A stretch of 64,000 nucleotides of DNA, taken from NCBI RefSeq assembly GCF_003336225.1, contig NZ_QPID01000003.1, positions 248,001-312,000 on the forward strand. Reading direction: 5' to 3'. Below the pieces are notes generated by a model. That model ran no database searches. It was not told the DNA's origin and was given only the letters and a program-made list of their open reading frames with translations. Positions 1 through 8,548 of this stretch are shown one piece after another; positions within the stretch are counted from its first letter, which is position 1; each line of letters opens with the position of its first letter. This DNA is from Corallincola holothuriorum (GTDB lineage Bacteria; Pseudomonadota; Gammaproteobacteria; Enterobacterales; Neiellaceae). Position numbers and translations under genes: made by a program.

Positions 1-1286
1 GTTTTATCGGCGGTGGTGAGAAGGGCAGCTTCCCATTTTATGGCTATCACGGCTATTGGGCGTTGGATTTTACCCGTTTGGATCCAAACTTCGGCACCGA
101 TGAAGATCTTGAGCGCCTAGTGACGGAAGCACATAAACGCGGAATTCGCGTTGTCATCGATGTGGTAATGAACCATGCGGGTTATCCAACCCTAGATGAT
201 ATGCAAACATTCGACATCAATGCGTTAGCGCCAAACGCACCAGTGCCAGATCAGTGGACTGATTGGGTGCCGGATGAGAAGAAGGGACAGAACTGGCATC
301 GTTACAACAACTATATCCGCTGGGGTTCCAGCGAGTGGGCTGAGAAATGGTGGGGACCAGATTGGGTGCGCAGTGGTATGGCTGGGTACACCGCACCGGG
401 TGGCGATGACATCACCATGAACTTGGCTGGCCTACCTGACTTTTTGACCGAAAGCGAAAAGCATGTCGGTTTGCCACCGATCCTGAAGAACAAGCCGGAT
501 ACACGTGCAGTGGAGCGTGAAGGCTACACCGTGGTTGATTACCTGGTGGAATGGCATACCACCTGGGTTCGCAAGTATGGTATCGATGGCTTCCGCGCTG
601 ATACCGTGAAGCACGTTGAAGCTGAAGTCTGGACTAAGTTAAAAGACTCTGCGACCAAAGCCTTGGCTGAGTGGAAAGCTGAGAACCCGGATAAGGCGAT
701 TGATGACAAGCCGTTCTGGATGGTCGGTGAAGTTTGGCACCATGGCGCTTACAAGGATTTCTACTTCGACCACGGTATGGATAGCCTGATTAACTTTGAT
801 TACGCTGGTGAAATGCAGGCGGTGAAAGGTGCGCAGTGTATTAATCAGAATGAAGATCTGTATGCAACTTATGCGAAAGATATTAATACCGACCCAGACT
901 TTAACCTGCTGACCTATATCTCTAGTCATGATACCAAGCTGTTCTTCCAACGTTATGAGAACCTGGAGCTGCAGAAAGGCGCCGCCAATGGCCTGCTATT
1001 GATGCCGGGTGGTGTTCAGATTTACTACGGCGATGAGAGCGGGCGTCCAGCGGGACCTATGAGTGACGCGTTTGATTCTCCGACCCGTTCATTTATGAAC
1101 TGGGATCAGCTTAAGGGGGATCGCGCAGCGCTGGTGGCTCACTGGCAGAAGGTTGGTCAGTTCCGTAACAACCACGTGGCTGTGGGTGCGGGTGAGCATA
1201 AAATGCTCAGTGAACAGCCCTATGCGTTTAGCCGAGTTAAAGGTGATGACCGCGTTGTGGTTGTCTACGCAGGTGAGAAGAAATAA
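1..1286 (+). CDS. malS: Periplasmic alpha-amylase, MalS-like (GH13), 5' end missing
   Basis: The reading frame is open from base 3, so the gene begins before the window; about 427 residues are visible. It hydrolyses alpha-1,4 links in maltodextrins, in the periplasm if it follows E. coli MalS. All four GH13 regions are present: DVVMNH, GFRADTVKH (nucleophile Asp), GEVW (acid/base Glu) and SSHDT (transition-state Asp). The stretch around KPFWMVGEVWHHG and the following INFDY resembles E. coli MalS as remembered, more than the amylase downstream. No C-terminal binding module follows the barrel. A strong terminator lies 35 bp after the stop. The signal peptide cannot be seen. The GH13 assignment is secure; the MalS subgroup is a recollection-based call. 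Confidence 0.88.
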   Translation, partial: FIGGGEKGSFPFYGYHGYWALDFTRLDPNFGTDEDLERLVTEAHKRGIRVVIDVVMNHAGYPTLDDMQTFDINALAPNAPVPDQWTDWVPDEKKGQNWHRYNNYIRWGSSEWAEKWWGPDWVRSGMAGYTAPGGDDITMNLAGLPDFLTESEKHVGLPPILKNKPDTRAVEREGYTVVDYLVEWHTTWVRKYGIDGFRADTVKHVEAEVWTKLKDSATKALAEWKAENPDKAIDDKPFWMVGEVWHHGAYKDFYFDHGMDSLINFDYAGEMQAVKGAQCINQNEDLYATYAKDINTDPDFNLLTYISSHDTKLFFQRYENLELQKGAANGLLLMPGGVQIYYGDESGRPAGPMSDAFDSPTRSFMNWDQLKGDRAALVAHWQKVGQFRNNHVAVGAGEHKMLSEQPYAFSRVKGDDRVVVVYAGEKK

Positions 1287-1315
1287 CGCTTTGTTATGAG
1301 TTGTAAGAAACGTTA

Positions 1316-1345
1316 GTTAAAGGGGCTCATATGAGCCCCTTTTCT
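1316..1345 (+). terminator. Rho-independent terminator after the MalS-like gene
   Basis: A GGGGCTCATATGAGCCCC palindrome (1322-1339) is flanked by A-rich bases and followed by TTTT. It closes the amylase transcript and may also serve the convergent trhA transcript. Confidence 0.85.
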
Positions 1346-1420
1346 GTTTGCGGCAAAAGTCAGCTAGTGAGGTTGGCATCAGCTGCACAGTGTCCATTGT
1401 TTGGATTGTGACAGAAAGGG

Positions 1421-2068
1421 TCAATTGCTCTCGGCTAGCACGTAATACCAAATGGCAAAAAAGTGGCAGATACTGCCGCCTAAAACAAACAGGTGCCAGA
1501 TGCTGTGACTGAATCTCATTTTTTTGTTGAGATAGAAGATGACACCAAGGCTATAACAAAGGCCACCGGCAACCAGCCAGATCATACCTCCACGACCAAT
1601 TGCGTCGGCAAGGGGGGCACCGGCAATCACTACCAGCCAACCCATTAATATATAGCTGCCAACCCGCAACGCCTTAAATCGATTACCAAAGCCTATTTTT
1701 AGCGCTAAACCGGCAATGGCCAGGCTCCATATGGTGCCTAGCAGGGTCCAACCTATCCATCCTCGTAAACTGACCAGTAGAAAAGGGGTATAAGTACCGG
1801 CGATCAGCAGGTAGATGGCGCAATGATCTAACAGTTTTAGATGGCTTTTGAGCCTAGGGAAGGATATTGCGTGATAGAACGAAGATGACGCAAAAAGGGT
1901 TAACAGGCTGATGCCATAGACCAAGCTCGACGTCAGTCGCCAAGGATCGTGCTGGGCCAATGAGACGTTGATCATCATCACCAAGGCTGCGACCGCGAGC
2001 AGGGCGCCGATGAGGTGGGTAACTGTGTTGGCCAACTCTTCTGCCGGACTGTATTGGGTGTCGCTCAC
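1421..2068 (-). CDS. trhA: TrhA/YqfA, hemolysin III family (PAQR-like) membrane protein
   Basis: A 215-residue integral membrane protein with about seven hydrophobic segments. It carries the family signatures: an N-terminal E-x-x-N-x-x-TH motif, SSFYH, DHCAIYLLIAGTYTPF, and a C-terminal HSIWHLFVLGGSICHF whose histidines, with the SSFYH histidine and the DH aspartate, form the presumed metal site. Bacterial members have been linked to membrane homeostasis and not to true haemolysis. The start is GTG (2066-2068), with only a weak ribosome site. A perfect FabR-type palindrome lies 23 bp upstream, which ties the gene to control of unsaturated fatty acids. It stands alone, between two amylase genes on the opposite strand. 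Confidence 0.9.
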   Translation of the reverse strand: MSDTQYSPAEELANTVTHLIGALLAVAALVMMINVSLAQHDPWRLTSSLVYGISLLTLFASSSFYHAISFPRLKSHLKLLDHCAIYLLIAGTYTPFLLVSLRGWIGWTLLGTIWSLAIAGLALKIGFGNRFKALRVGSYILMGWLVVIAGAPLADAIGRGGMIWLVAGGLCYSLGVIFYLNKKMRFSHSIWHLFVLGGSICHFFAIWYYVLAESN

Positions 2069-2090
2069 GAATAAGATCTGCCGTACAAAA

Positions 2091-2116
2091 TTTGAGCGTA
2101 CAAGTGTACGCTCAAA
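2091..2116 (-). promoter_or_regulatory. FabR-type operator upstream of trhA
   Basis: Perfect 12-bp arms, TTTGAGCGTACA and TGTACGCTCAAA, are separated by AG. The core AGCGTACA-N2-TGTACGCT matches the FabR (YijC) operator as I recall it from E. coli fabA and fabB. Phylogenetic footprinting in enterics also placed such a site before yqfA, the orthologue of the gene here. It ends 23 bp before the trhA start, where a repressor would block RNA polymerase. Confidence 0.8.
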
Positions 2117-2465
2117 ATCTATCTGTGCACAGTGTTTTCGTTTTTGTCGCTACAGGGTGGGCAGTGACAATAGAGTTTTTTTCCGTGACGTCAGGTGTCA
2201 TAGGCACTGCGGGGAACAGCTGCAGTCAATCCAAAAACGCCGTAATGGTATGGTTATCATTTGCCGTAGGCTGGTTTGACCACCAATGTAACAAAAATGT
2301 GAAATTAATCTGCCATTGTTTTGACCGTCGATGTTAATCTATTCAGATTCAGAGAATTAGGCTTAGATGATTATCGTCATCAGCCGGATACTTGTTTATT
2401 TGCGTAGTTAGCACTCAAAACGGGTGTTGTACCGGAAATTTGTAATAAAAGGAGTTTGTAAGGCG
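2117..2465. other. Intergenic region before the amylase lipoprotein gene
   Basis: About 350 bp without a credible gene. It must hold the promoter of the downstream amylase and part of the trhA control region. A TGTGA half-site occurs near 2298 (AAATGTGAAATTAATC) and a TTGACC near 2320, but no complete CRP site and no convincing -35/-10 pair was found. The short plus-strand frames here (to 2337) overlap the palindrome and have no ribosome site. Confidence 0.5.
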
Positions 2466-5400
2466 ATGATCTTTAAAAAGAGCCTGGCAGCCTTGTGTAT
2501 GGCTGGCGCAGTCATGTCTATGGCTGGTTGTAAACAAGATAGGCAAATCGAAGACGAAGTGTTTTATTTCGTATTGCCCGACCGTTTTCAAAACGGTGAT
2601 TCTAACAATGACCTTGGTGGACTGAGTGGTGATCGCTCACAGACAGGGTTTGATCCTTCAGATATTCGTTACTATCACGGTGGTGACATTGCAGGTTTGA
2701 TAGAGAAGCTATCTTACCTCGACAATATGGGGATCACTGCACTTTGGCTGACGCCAGTATTCAAAAACCAGGCTGTTCAAGGTGAATCGGCTGGCTACCA
2801 TGGATATTGGACCACAGATTATACCCAGATTGATCCGCACTGGGGCAGTAACGATGAGCTGAAGCAGCTGATCCGTCTTGCCAAAAAGCGTGATATGAAA
2901 GTCTTTTTTGATATCGTCATCAACCACACTGCTGACGTTATCAAGTATGAAGAGTGTCATGATGCCGATGGCTATTTGCTAGAAGGTTTGGACACTTGCC
3001 CTTATAAAAACCGCGCTGATGGCCAATACACCACCTTTATTCCTGCAGGTCAGGAAGATGTGAAGGTTCCTGCTTGGCTTAACAATGTAGAGCTATACAA
3101 CAACCAGGGTGATAGCACCTGGTCTGGTGAGTCGGCCATCTATGGTGACTTCTTAGGTTTGGATGATATCAACACGCAGCACCCAGATGTGTTGGCGGGT
3201 ATGAAAGATATCTTCAAAGGTTGGATCAGCGAGTTCAAAATTGATGGTTTCCGTGTCGACACAGTGAAGCACGTTGATATGCCGTTCTGGGCTGACTGGA
3301 CGCCAGAGATCATGGATCACGCTGATGCTGAAGGCATTGAGAACTTCTTTATCTTCGGTGAAGTATTTGAAGGTCATCCTAAGGTACTGAGTACCTTTAC
3401 TACCGAAGGCAAATTGCCATCAGTTCTCGATTTTGGTTTGTATTTCCAGATTAAAGACACTGTAGCTTCTAATAAGGCGACAGATGGTCTGGCTTGGTTG
3501 TTCAGCCAAGATGATTACTATACTGATGCTGATAGCCATGCTGGTTTGTTGATGAACTTTGCTGGTAACCATGATGTAGGCCGTATCGGTTTCCACATCG
3601 ATCAGGAAAACCCGACAGCCACAGAAGAAGAGCGTCTTGCTAGAGCAAAACTCGCAAACGAGATCTTGTTCTTTAGCCGTGGTATTCCAGTTGTCTATTA
3701 CGGTGATGAGCAGGGCTTCACAGGCTTGGGCGGTGATACCGGTGCACGTGAAGACATGATGCCTTCGCAAACACCTGATTATCAAGCCTTGACGCAGATC
3801 GGTACTGACGCAACACCTGCCGATGATAACTTCGATCGCCGTCATCCGCTTTATCGTCAAATCAAAAAGCTGAGCAAACTTTCTAAGAAGCATTCTGCTT
3901 TGCGTCGCGGTAAGCAGTTTGTTCGCTACAGTGAAGGTGAAGCTGGTCTTTTTGCATTCTCGCGCGTTGAAACTGAAACGCCACGTGAATATTTGGTCGT
4001 GTTGAACACGTCTGCAGAAGAAAAATCAGTGAGCCTGGCCGCAACCAGTGCTACTTATCGTCAGGTTTGGCCACAGAAAGGTACAGAGCTTGCCGCCAAC
4101 GGTGAAAACCTGATTGATGTGACAGTGGAGCCGTTTAGCACCGTGGTTTATCGTGCTGACGACCTGATCGAGTATGCTGCAGAAGCGCCGACGCTGACTA
4201 TCGCTGCACCTGCTGACGGTAGCAAGGTGTCTCACCGTGTAAACGTTAATGCCATGCTAGAAGGGATCGATGCGGAAGCGTTGCCTCTGTACAACGTGTC
4301 TTTCGAAGTCAGTGTTAATGAAGGTGATTTCGAGTCTCTTGGCGTTGATTACACCCCTGAGTACCAGGTCTATTATGACGTTTCTTCTTATGAAGATGGC
4401 ACCCAGTTTACCTTCCGTGCCACGGTAGATAACTTCAACGGCAGTCAAACCAGTGCAGAGACCACCGTTGAGAAAGGTGTGCAGGAAGGCATGACTTTAT
4501 GGTTGAAGAAGCCTACTGATTGGGTTGGCGCCAATGTCTACTGGTGGTCTGCAGATCCTCAGCCAGCCGTTGACTGGCCAGGTGCTGCTATGGAGCACAT
4601 GGGCGACGATTGGTACAAGTTCGAGTTTGAGAACGGTGTGACTGCTGCCAACATCATCTTTAATGATGGCCAAGGGCTGCAAACTCAAAACTTGACTGCT
4701 GACGGTGATGCTTGCTTCGAGAATAACAACTGGAGCGACAGTTGTGCTTTGCCTGTTCCTGGCATGACTGTTCATTTCAAGAAGCCTGCTGAGTGGGGCG
4801 ATGATATCCACGTTCATTATTGGAATGCAGCCCCTGCAGACAACAGTGCGTGGCCAGGTGTTCAAGCCGAGTTAGTTGGTGACGGCTGGTATACGTTCCA
4901 GTTCCCTGTGAACGTGGGCGCTGCCGATATGATCTTCAACGATAACAGCGGCAATCAGACTGCGAATCTATACCACGATACAGATGCCTGCTACGTCGCC
5001 GATGTGTGGGACGACAACTGTGTTGCACCGGTAAAAGGCCTTGAGCTTGGATTTGTTCCTCCAGCCGGTTGGGGCAGTGACGTTAACATCTATTATTGGG
5101 ATGCTGCCAACGCGCCTGCCGTTGATTGGCCAGGTGTTCCGATGACCGCAGAAGCTGATGGTTCATATAGCTTCAGCTTCCCGCTGAATGCAACGTCTGC
5201 GAACATCATCTTTAACGATGGCGCATCACAAACAGAAAATCTGTTTGCTGAGCAGGATGGATGTTATGTCGTAAACGAGTGGCAAGATATTTGTGGTGAG
5301 CCTGCATTGGAACCGGGAATTACGGTTTACTACAAGGCGCCGGAAACTTGGACTGAAGCTTATGTTCACTACTGGGCATCTGCGGGTGTTTCGTCATCGA

Positions 5401-5867
5401 CAGATTGGCCTGGACTGCTGATGACATCTTTGGGCGGTGGTTTCTTCAGCTACCAATTTGAAGATGGTGTCACTGGTTCCAACATGTTGTTCCATAACGG
5501 TGCTGGTGAGCAGACGACTGACAGTTTCCGTGAAGGTGACGGTTGTTACATTGATGGCGCATGGGTTGATACTTGTGTGCTGCCAGGCATCGAAGTTTGG
5601 TTTAAGAAGCCAGATGCTTGGACTGCTGTTCAGGTTTACTACTGGGGTGTTGAAGGTGCTCCAGCAAGCTGGCCTGGCTATACCATGGAAGATGCTGGCG
5701 ATGGTTGGCTCCGTTACCAGTTTGCCGATGGCGTACGTGCCGTCGACTTGATCTTCAATGATGCGGCAGACGGTGGTTCTGGTGCTCAAACTGACAACCT
5801 GTATCGAGATGCTAATGGCTGTTTCGATGCGGTTGAAGGTTGGGCAGATACCTGCGCTCACCCTTAA
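2466..5867 (+). CDS. Alpha-amylase lipoprotein (GH13) with five C-terminal CBM26-like modules
   Basis: A 1133-residue secreted amylase. The ATG at 2466 is chosen because AAAGGAG lies 11 bp upstream and the product then starts with a lipoprotein signal (MIFKKSLAALCMAGAVMSMAGC, lipobox SMAGC); an earlier in-frame start at 2424 would bury this signal. The GH13 barrel holds DIVINHT, GFRVDTVKHVD, GEVFEG and NFAGNHD, so the catalytic Asp/Glu/Asp are intact. A beta-sandwich domain and an Ig-like linker (about residues 580-670) follow. Five tandem modules of about 91 residues then run to the C-terminus. The protein probably sits on the outer membrane and holds starch near the cell. It is followed by two hairpin terminators. 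Confidence 0.93.
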   Translation: MIFKKSLAALCMAGAVMSMAGCKQDRQIEDEVFYFVLPDRFQNGDSNNDLGGLSGDRSQTGFDPSDIRYYHGGDIAGLIEKLSYLDNMGITALWLTPVFKNQAVQGESAGYHGYWTTDYTQIDPHWGSNDELKQLIRLAKKRDMKVFFDIVINHTADVIKYEECHDADGYLLEGLDTCPYKNRADGQYTTFIPAGQEDVKVPAWLNNVELYNNQGDSTWSGESAIYGDFLGLDDINTQHPDVLAGMKDIFKGWISEFKIDGFRVDTVKHVDMPFWADWTPEIMDHADAEGIENFFIFGEVFEGHPKVLSTFTTEGKLPSVLDFGLYFQIKDTVASNKATDGLAWLFSQDDYYTDADSHAGLLMNFAGNHDVGRIGFHIDQENPTATEEERLARAKLANEILFFSRGIPVVYYGDEQGFTGLGGDTGAREDMMPSQTPDYQALTQIGTDATPADDNFDRRHPLYRQIKKLSKLSKKHSALRRGKQFVRYSEGEAGLFAFSRVETETPREYLVVLNTSAEEKSVSLAATSATYRQVWPQKGTELAANGENLIDVTVEPFSTVVYRADDLIEYAAEAPTLTIAAPADGSKVSHRVNVNAMLEGIDAEALPLYNVSFEVSVNEGDFESLGVDYTPEYQVYYDVSSYEDGTQFTFRATVDNFNGSQTSAETTVEKGVQEGMTLWLKKPTDWVGANVYWWSADPQPAVDWPGAAMEHMGDDWYKFEFENGVTAANIIFNDGQGLQTQNLTADGDACFENNNWSDSCALPVPGMTVHFKKPAEWGDDIHVHYWNAAPADNSAWPGVQAELVGDGWYTFQFPVNVGAADMIFNDNSGNQTANLYHDTDACYVADVWDDNCVAPVKGLELGFVPPAGWGSDVNIYYWDAANAPAVDWPGVPMTAEADGSYSFSFPLNATSANIIFNDGASQTENLFAEQDGCYVVNEWQDICGEPALEPGITVYYKAPETWTEAYVHYWASAGVSSSTDWPGLLMTSLGGGFFSYQFEDGVTGSNMLFHNGAGEQTTDSFREGDGCYIDGAWVDTCVLPGIEVWFKKPDAWTAVQVYYWGVEGAPASWPGYTMEDAGDGWLRYQFADGVRAVDLIFNDAADGGSGAQTDNLYRDANGCFDAVEGWADTCAHP
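4488..5864 (+). repeat. Five tandem starch-binding modules (CBM26-like) within the amylase
   Basis: Units begin at 4488, 4761, 5037, 5316 and 5586 and are 90-93 residues long. Each starts with G-x-x-[VL]-x-[FYL]-x-x-P, has a YYW/HYW strand, a conserved WPG, a G-x-[WF/S]-[YF] strand, then [IML]-[IL]-F-[NH]-[DN]-x-x-G-x-QT, and ends with a paired-Cys motif C[YF]...W.D.C. The WPG tryptophans and the aromatic YYW residues are the likely starch-stacking positions. DNA identity among units is moderate, so the array is old and not a recent tandem expansion. Confidence 0.85.
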
Positions 5868-5936
5868 TTAAAAGCCCCTTCGCAGGGGCTAAAGATTGAA
5901 ACAAAAAATGGCCTCAACTGAGGCCATTTTTTTATG
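5868..5936. terminator. Double hairpin terminator between the amylase and ntrC
   Basis: Hairpin 1 is AGCCCC (5873-5878) with GGGGCT (5885-5890). Hairpin 2 is TGGCCTCA (5909-5916) with TGAGGCCA (5919-5926), with six A before it and seven T after it, so it can work in both directions for the convergent amylase and ntrC transcripts. Confidence 0.85.
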
Positions 5937-5949
5937 CTAGTAAAAGAGA

Positions 5950-7368
5950 CTAACTCATATCTAGCTCTTTGAGTTTACGGGTTAGGGTGTTTCTCCCCCA
6001 GCCAAGACGTCTGGCTGCTTCCTGCTTGTGTCCGCCAGTGTGGCGCAAGGCCGTACTCAGCATGACTCGTTCGAACTCCGGTAATGCATCATTGAGTATG
6101 TCTATGCGACCTGTCGCCAATTGTTGTTCGGCCCAGTGGTTGAGCGATTGCTGCCAGGTTTGTGCTGCTGGGGCTTCGCCGTCGCTGATGACTGGTGGAG
6201 GTAACTGCTGCAGTTCTGGTGGCAGATCAGAGATCAGCACCTCTTGTCCCGAGGCCATCACGGTCAGCCAGCGACAGGTATTCTCAAGCTGCCTAACGTT
6301 ACCTGGCCATGGCAATTGACACATATAAGTTTCGGTATCTGTTGCTAGCGTCTTCGCTTCAACACCAAGCTCTTCAGCAGCTTTACGTAAAAAGTACTTG
6401 GCCAATTGGCCGACATCGGTGCCGCGCTCACACAGTGGTGGCAGGTGCACACGAATTACGTTCAAGCGATGGAACAGATCTTCACGAAACTTGTTTTGCC
6501 GCACCAACTCTTCCAGGTTTTGGTGAGTCGCGGCGATAATGCGCACGTCAACTTCTATCGGTGAGTGGCCACCGACACGGTAGAATTGGCCATCAGAAAG
6601 TACTCGCAGCAAGCGAGTCTGAATATCGAGCGGCATATCGCCGATCTCATCGAGAAACAGTGTGCCATTGTTGGCTTGCTCAAAGCGCCCCTGACGGACC
6701 GTATTGGCCCCGGTAAAAGCGCCTTTTTCGTGGCCGAACAGCTCTGATTCAATCAGATCTCTAGGTATTGCCGCCATGTTTAATGCGATAAAAGACTCGT
6801 CAGAACGTGGGCTATGCCGATGCAGCGCTTGCGCAACGAGTTCTTTACCCGTACCTGATTGACCATTGATGAGAACGCTAATTGAGGAGCGAGAGAGCCT
6901 ACCGATAGCGCGAAACACCTCTTGCATGGCGGGTGCTTCACCTATGATCTCGGTTTCTGGTATTTCAACTTCACGGCGACGGCGACTGCGGCGATTTTCT
7001 TGGCTGTGGGTGATGGCGCGTTGCACCAAAGCGACAGCCTCATCGATATCAAAGGGCTTCGGCAGATATTCGAATGCACCACTTTGGTAGGCCGAAACCG
7101 CGCTATCCAAATCAGAATGTGCAGTCATGATGATCACGGGAATATCCGATCCGACATCATGGATCCTGTCTAACAGCGTCAGGCCATCCATATTTGGCAT
7201 GCGCACGTCAGACAGAACGACATCTGGGGTCTGATAGCGAAGCTGTTGCAGCGCATCCTCGCCTGATTCAAAGCTACTTACATTAATTTCTGCTGCTGCG
7301 AGAGCGCGTTCAAGTACCCATCTAATTGAACTATCGTCATCGACGATCCAAACCTGTGCGTCAGTCAT
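5950..7368 (-). CDS. ntrC: NtrC, nitrogen-regulation sigma-54 activator
   Basis: A 472-residue response regulator close to the family's usual 470. The N-terminal receiver has the acidic pair after VWIVDDD and the phosphoacceptor Asp in DVVLSDVRMP. The central AAA+ domain has Walker A GQSGTGKE, the sigma-54 contact loop GAFTGA, and LFLDEIGDMP. The C-terminal Fis-type helix-turn-helix (GGHKQEAARRLGWGRNTLTRKLKEL) binds DNA. NtrB phosphorylates it when nitrogen is short, and it then activates glnA. Its start is 9 bp below the ntrB stop, so the two are co-transcribed. An NtrC site before ntrB implies autoregulation. Confidence 0.97.
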   Translation of the reverse strand: MTDAQVWIVDDDSSIRWVLERALAAAEINVSSFESGEDALQQLRYQTPDVVLSDVRMPNMDGLTLLDRIHDVGSDIPVIIMTAHSDLDSAVSAYQSGAFEYLPKPFDIDEAVALVQRAITHSQENRRSRRRREVEIPETEIIGEAPAMQEVFRAIGRLSRSSISVLINGQSGTGKELVAQALHRHSPRSDESFIALNMAAIPRDLIESELFGHEKGAFTGANTVRQGRFEQANNGTLFLDEIGDMPLDIQTRLLRVLSDGQFYRVGGHSPIEVDVRIIAATHQNLEELVRQNKFREDLFHRLNVIRVHLPPLCERGTDVGQLAKYFLRKAAEELGVEAKTLATDTETYMCQLPWPGNVRQLENTCRWLTVMASGQEVLISDLPPELQQLPPPVISDGEAPAAQTWQQSLNHWAEQQLATGRIDILNDALPEFERVMLSTALRHTGGHKQEAARRLGWGRNTLTRKLKELDMS

Positions 7369-7377
7369 ACTGCTCCC

Positions 7378-8460
7378 TTATTTCCTGATTGGCAGGTGAA
7401 TAATGAATTCGGTGTGTCCGGGCCAGCTAATGCATTCAATGCGGCCCTTGTGTTGTGTGATCAATGTTTGTGCAATGGAGAGGCCAAGCCCTGTCCCGTC
7501 AGCCTTTCCTGTCACCATGGGGTAGAACAGAGTGTCTTGCAGGGCTGGAGGGATACCAGGGCCGTTGTCTGTGATTTTTATTTCGGCAACCAGTCTGTAG
7601 CGTTCGCCGTTCAGAGTTATCTGACTGGCTGAGCGGGTTGAAACGTTGATTGTGCCTTTGCCATGCATCGCCTCAACGGCGTTCTTAACGATATTCAGAA
7701 CGGCTTGCTCGAGCTGTTCTGGATCCATTTCGATATCGGGTAAGCTTGGATCATAGTCACGGTTGACGACTAACTGATCTAAGCCTTCCATGTTCACTAA
7801 TTGGCAAACTTTCTCAAGCACCATATGAATATTATGGGACTTATGGGTAGAGGGGCGTTGTGGTCCAAGCAGCCTATCGACTAGATTTCTAAGCCGATCA
7901 GCTTGCTCTATGATCACGCCGGTAAACTCTTTTAGCTCTGGGCTTGGCAGCTCTTTTTCCAGTAGCTGCGCCGCGCCTCTTAACCCACCTAGCGGGTTTT
8001 TAATTTCATGAGCTAAGCCTCGGACGAGCTCCCTTGCTGCTTGTTGTTGGCTGGCCTGATAAAGCTCATGGCTGATTTTCTTTTGCTGATCGATCTGCTT
8101 AAGTTCGAGTAGCGCATAGCGTTGGTCGCCGCGTTCAAAAGGAGAGACCGTGACATCAACAGCGATGTGGATGCCATCTTGTTTAACCATTGAGACGTCG
8201 CTGTCTGTAAAGCTATTGCCAAGGGTCAGTGTCTCGTTGATCAGCTGGATATCGAGAGAGAGGTGTTCAAATAGCTTAGGTAGCGGTTCGCCAATCAGCC
8301 GACGCGAACTTTGTTCAAGTAATTGTTCGCCCGCCGAATTGATGTAACGAATGACCAAGTGGTGATCGAGAAGAATAATAGCGGTGCTGAGAACATCTAG
8401 CAGGGTGGTTGTCACCCCTGACAAGGCGTTCTGATGTGATCCGTTCTGCTGTGAGAGCAC
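7378..8460 (-). CDS. ntrB: NtrB, nitrogen-sensing histidine kinase/phosphatase
   Basis: A 360-residue soluble kinase with an N-terminal PAS domain, a phospho-acceptor histidine in LAHEIKNPLGG, an N-box NIVKNAVEAM, and ATP-lid motifs ITDNGPGIP and GTGLGLSIA. It phosphorylates NtrC, and PII (GlnB) switches it to a phosphatase when glutamine is high. The start is GTG (8458-8460), with a GGGGA ribosome site 9 bp upstream. A perfect NtrC palindrome lies 20 bp before the start. No membrane segment is seen, as expected for this family. Confidence 0.96.
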   Translation of the reverse strand: MLSQQNGSHQNALSGVTTTLLDVLSTAIILLDHHLVIRYINSAGEQLLEQSSRRLIGEPLPKLFEHLSLDIQLINETLTLGNSFTDSDVSMVKQDGIHIAVDVTVSPFERGDQRYALLELKQIDQQKKISHELYQASQQQAARELVRGLAHEIKNPLGGLRGAAQLLEKELPSPELKEFTGVIIEQADRLRNLVDRLLGPQRPSTHKSHNIHMVLEKVCQLVNMEGLDQLVVNRDYDPSLPDIEMDPEQLEQAVLNIVKNAVEAMHGKGTINVSTRSASQITLNGERYRLVAEIKITDNGPGIPPALQDTLFYPMVTGKADGTGLGLSIAQTLITQHKGRIECISWPGHTEFIIHLPIRK

Positions 8461-8480
8461 GGTGCGTCTTCCCCATGTGT

Positions 8481-8497
8481 CGCACCAATTTGGTGCG
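8481..8497 (-). promoter_or_regulatory. NtrC-binding site before ntrB
   Basis: CGCACCAATTTGGTGCG is a perfect 17-bp palindrome that fits the NtrC consensus TGCACC-N5-GGTGCA except at the outermost base pair. Lying 20-37 bp upstream of the ntrB start, it overlaps the probable promoter. This suggests NtrC represses its own operon here, as at E. coli glnLp. Confidence 0.75.
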
Positions 8498-8548
8498 AAT
8501 GCACCTGCACTCTAGCACTTTACTCAGCTTGCTGCACTTTCCTTGTGC

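Noticed and set aside
2290-2310. CRP site before the amylase lipoprotein gene
   Set aside because: Only the TGTGA half is present; the opposite half (TCACA) is missing at the correct distance.
3420-3893. 157-codon minus-strand frame inside the amylase
   Set aside because: Antisense shadow of the GH13 barrel coding frame; the amylase frame has all conserved motifs in this stretch.
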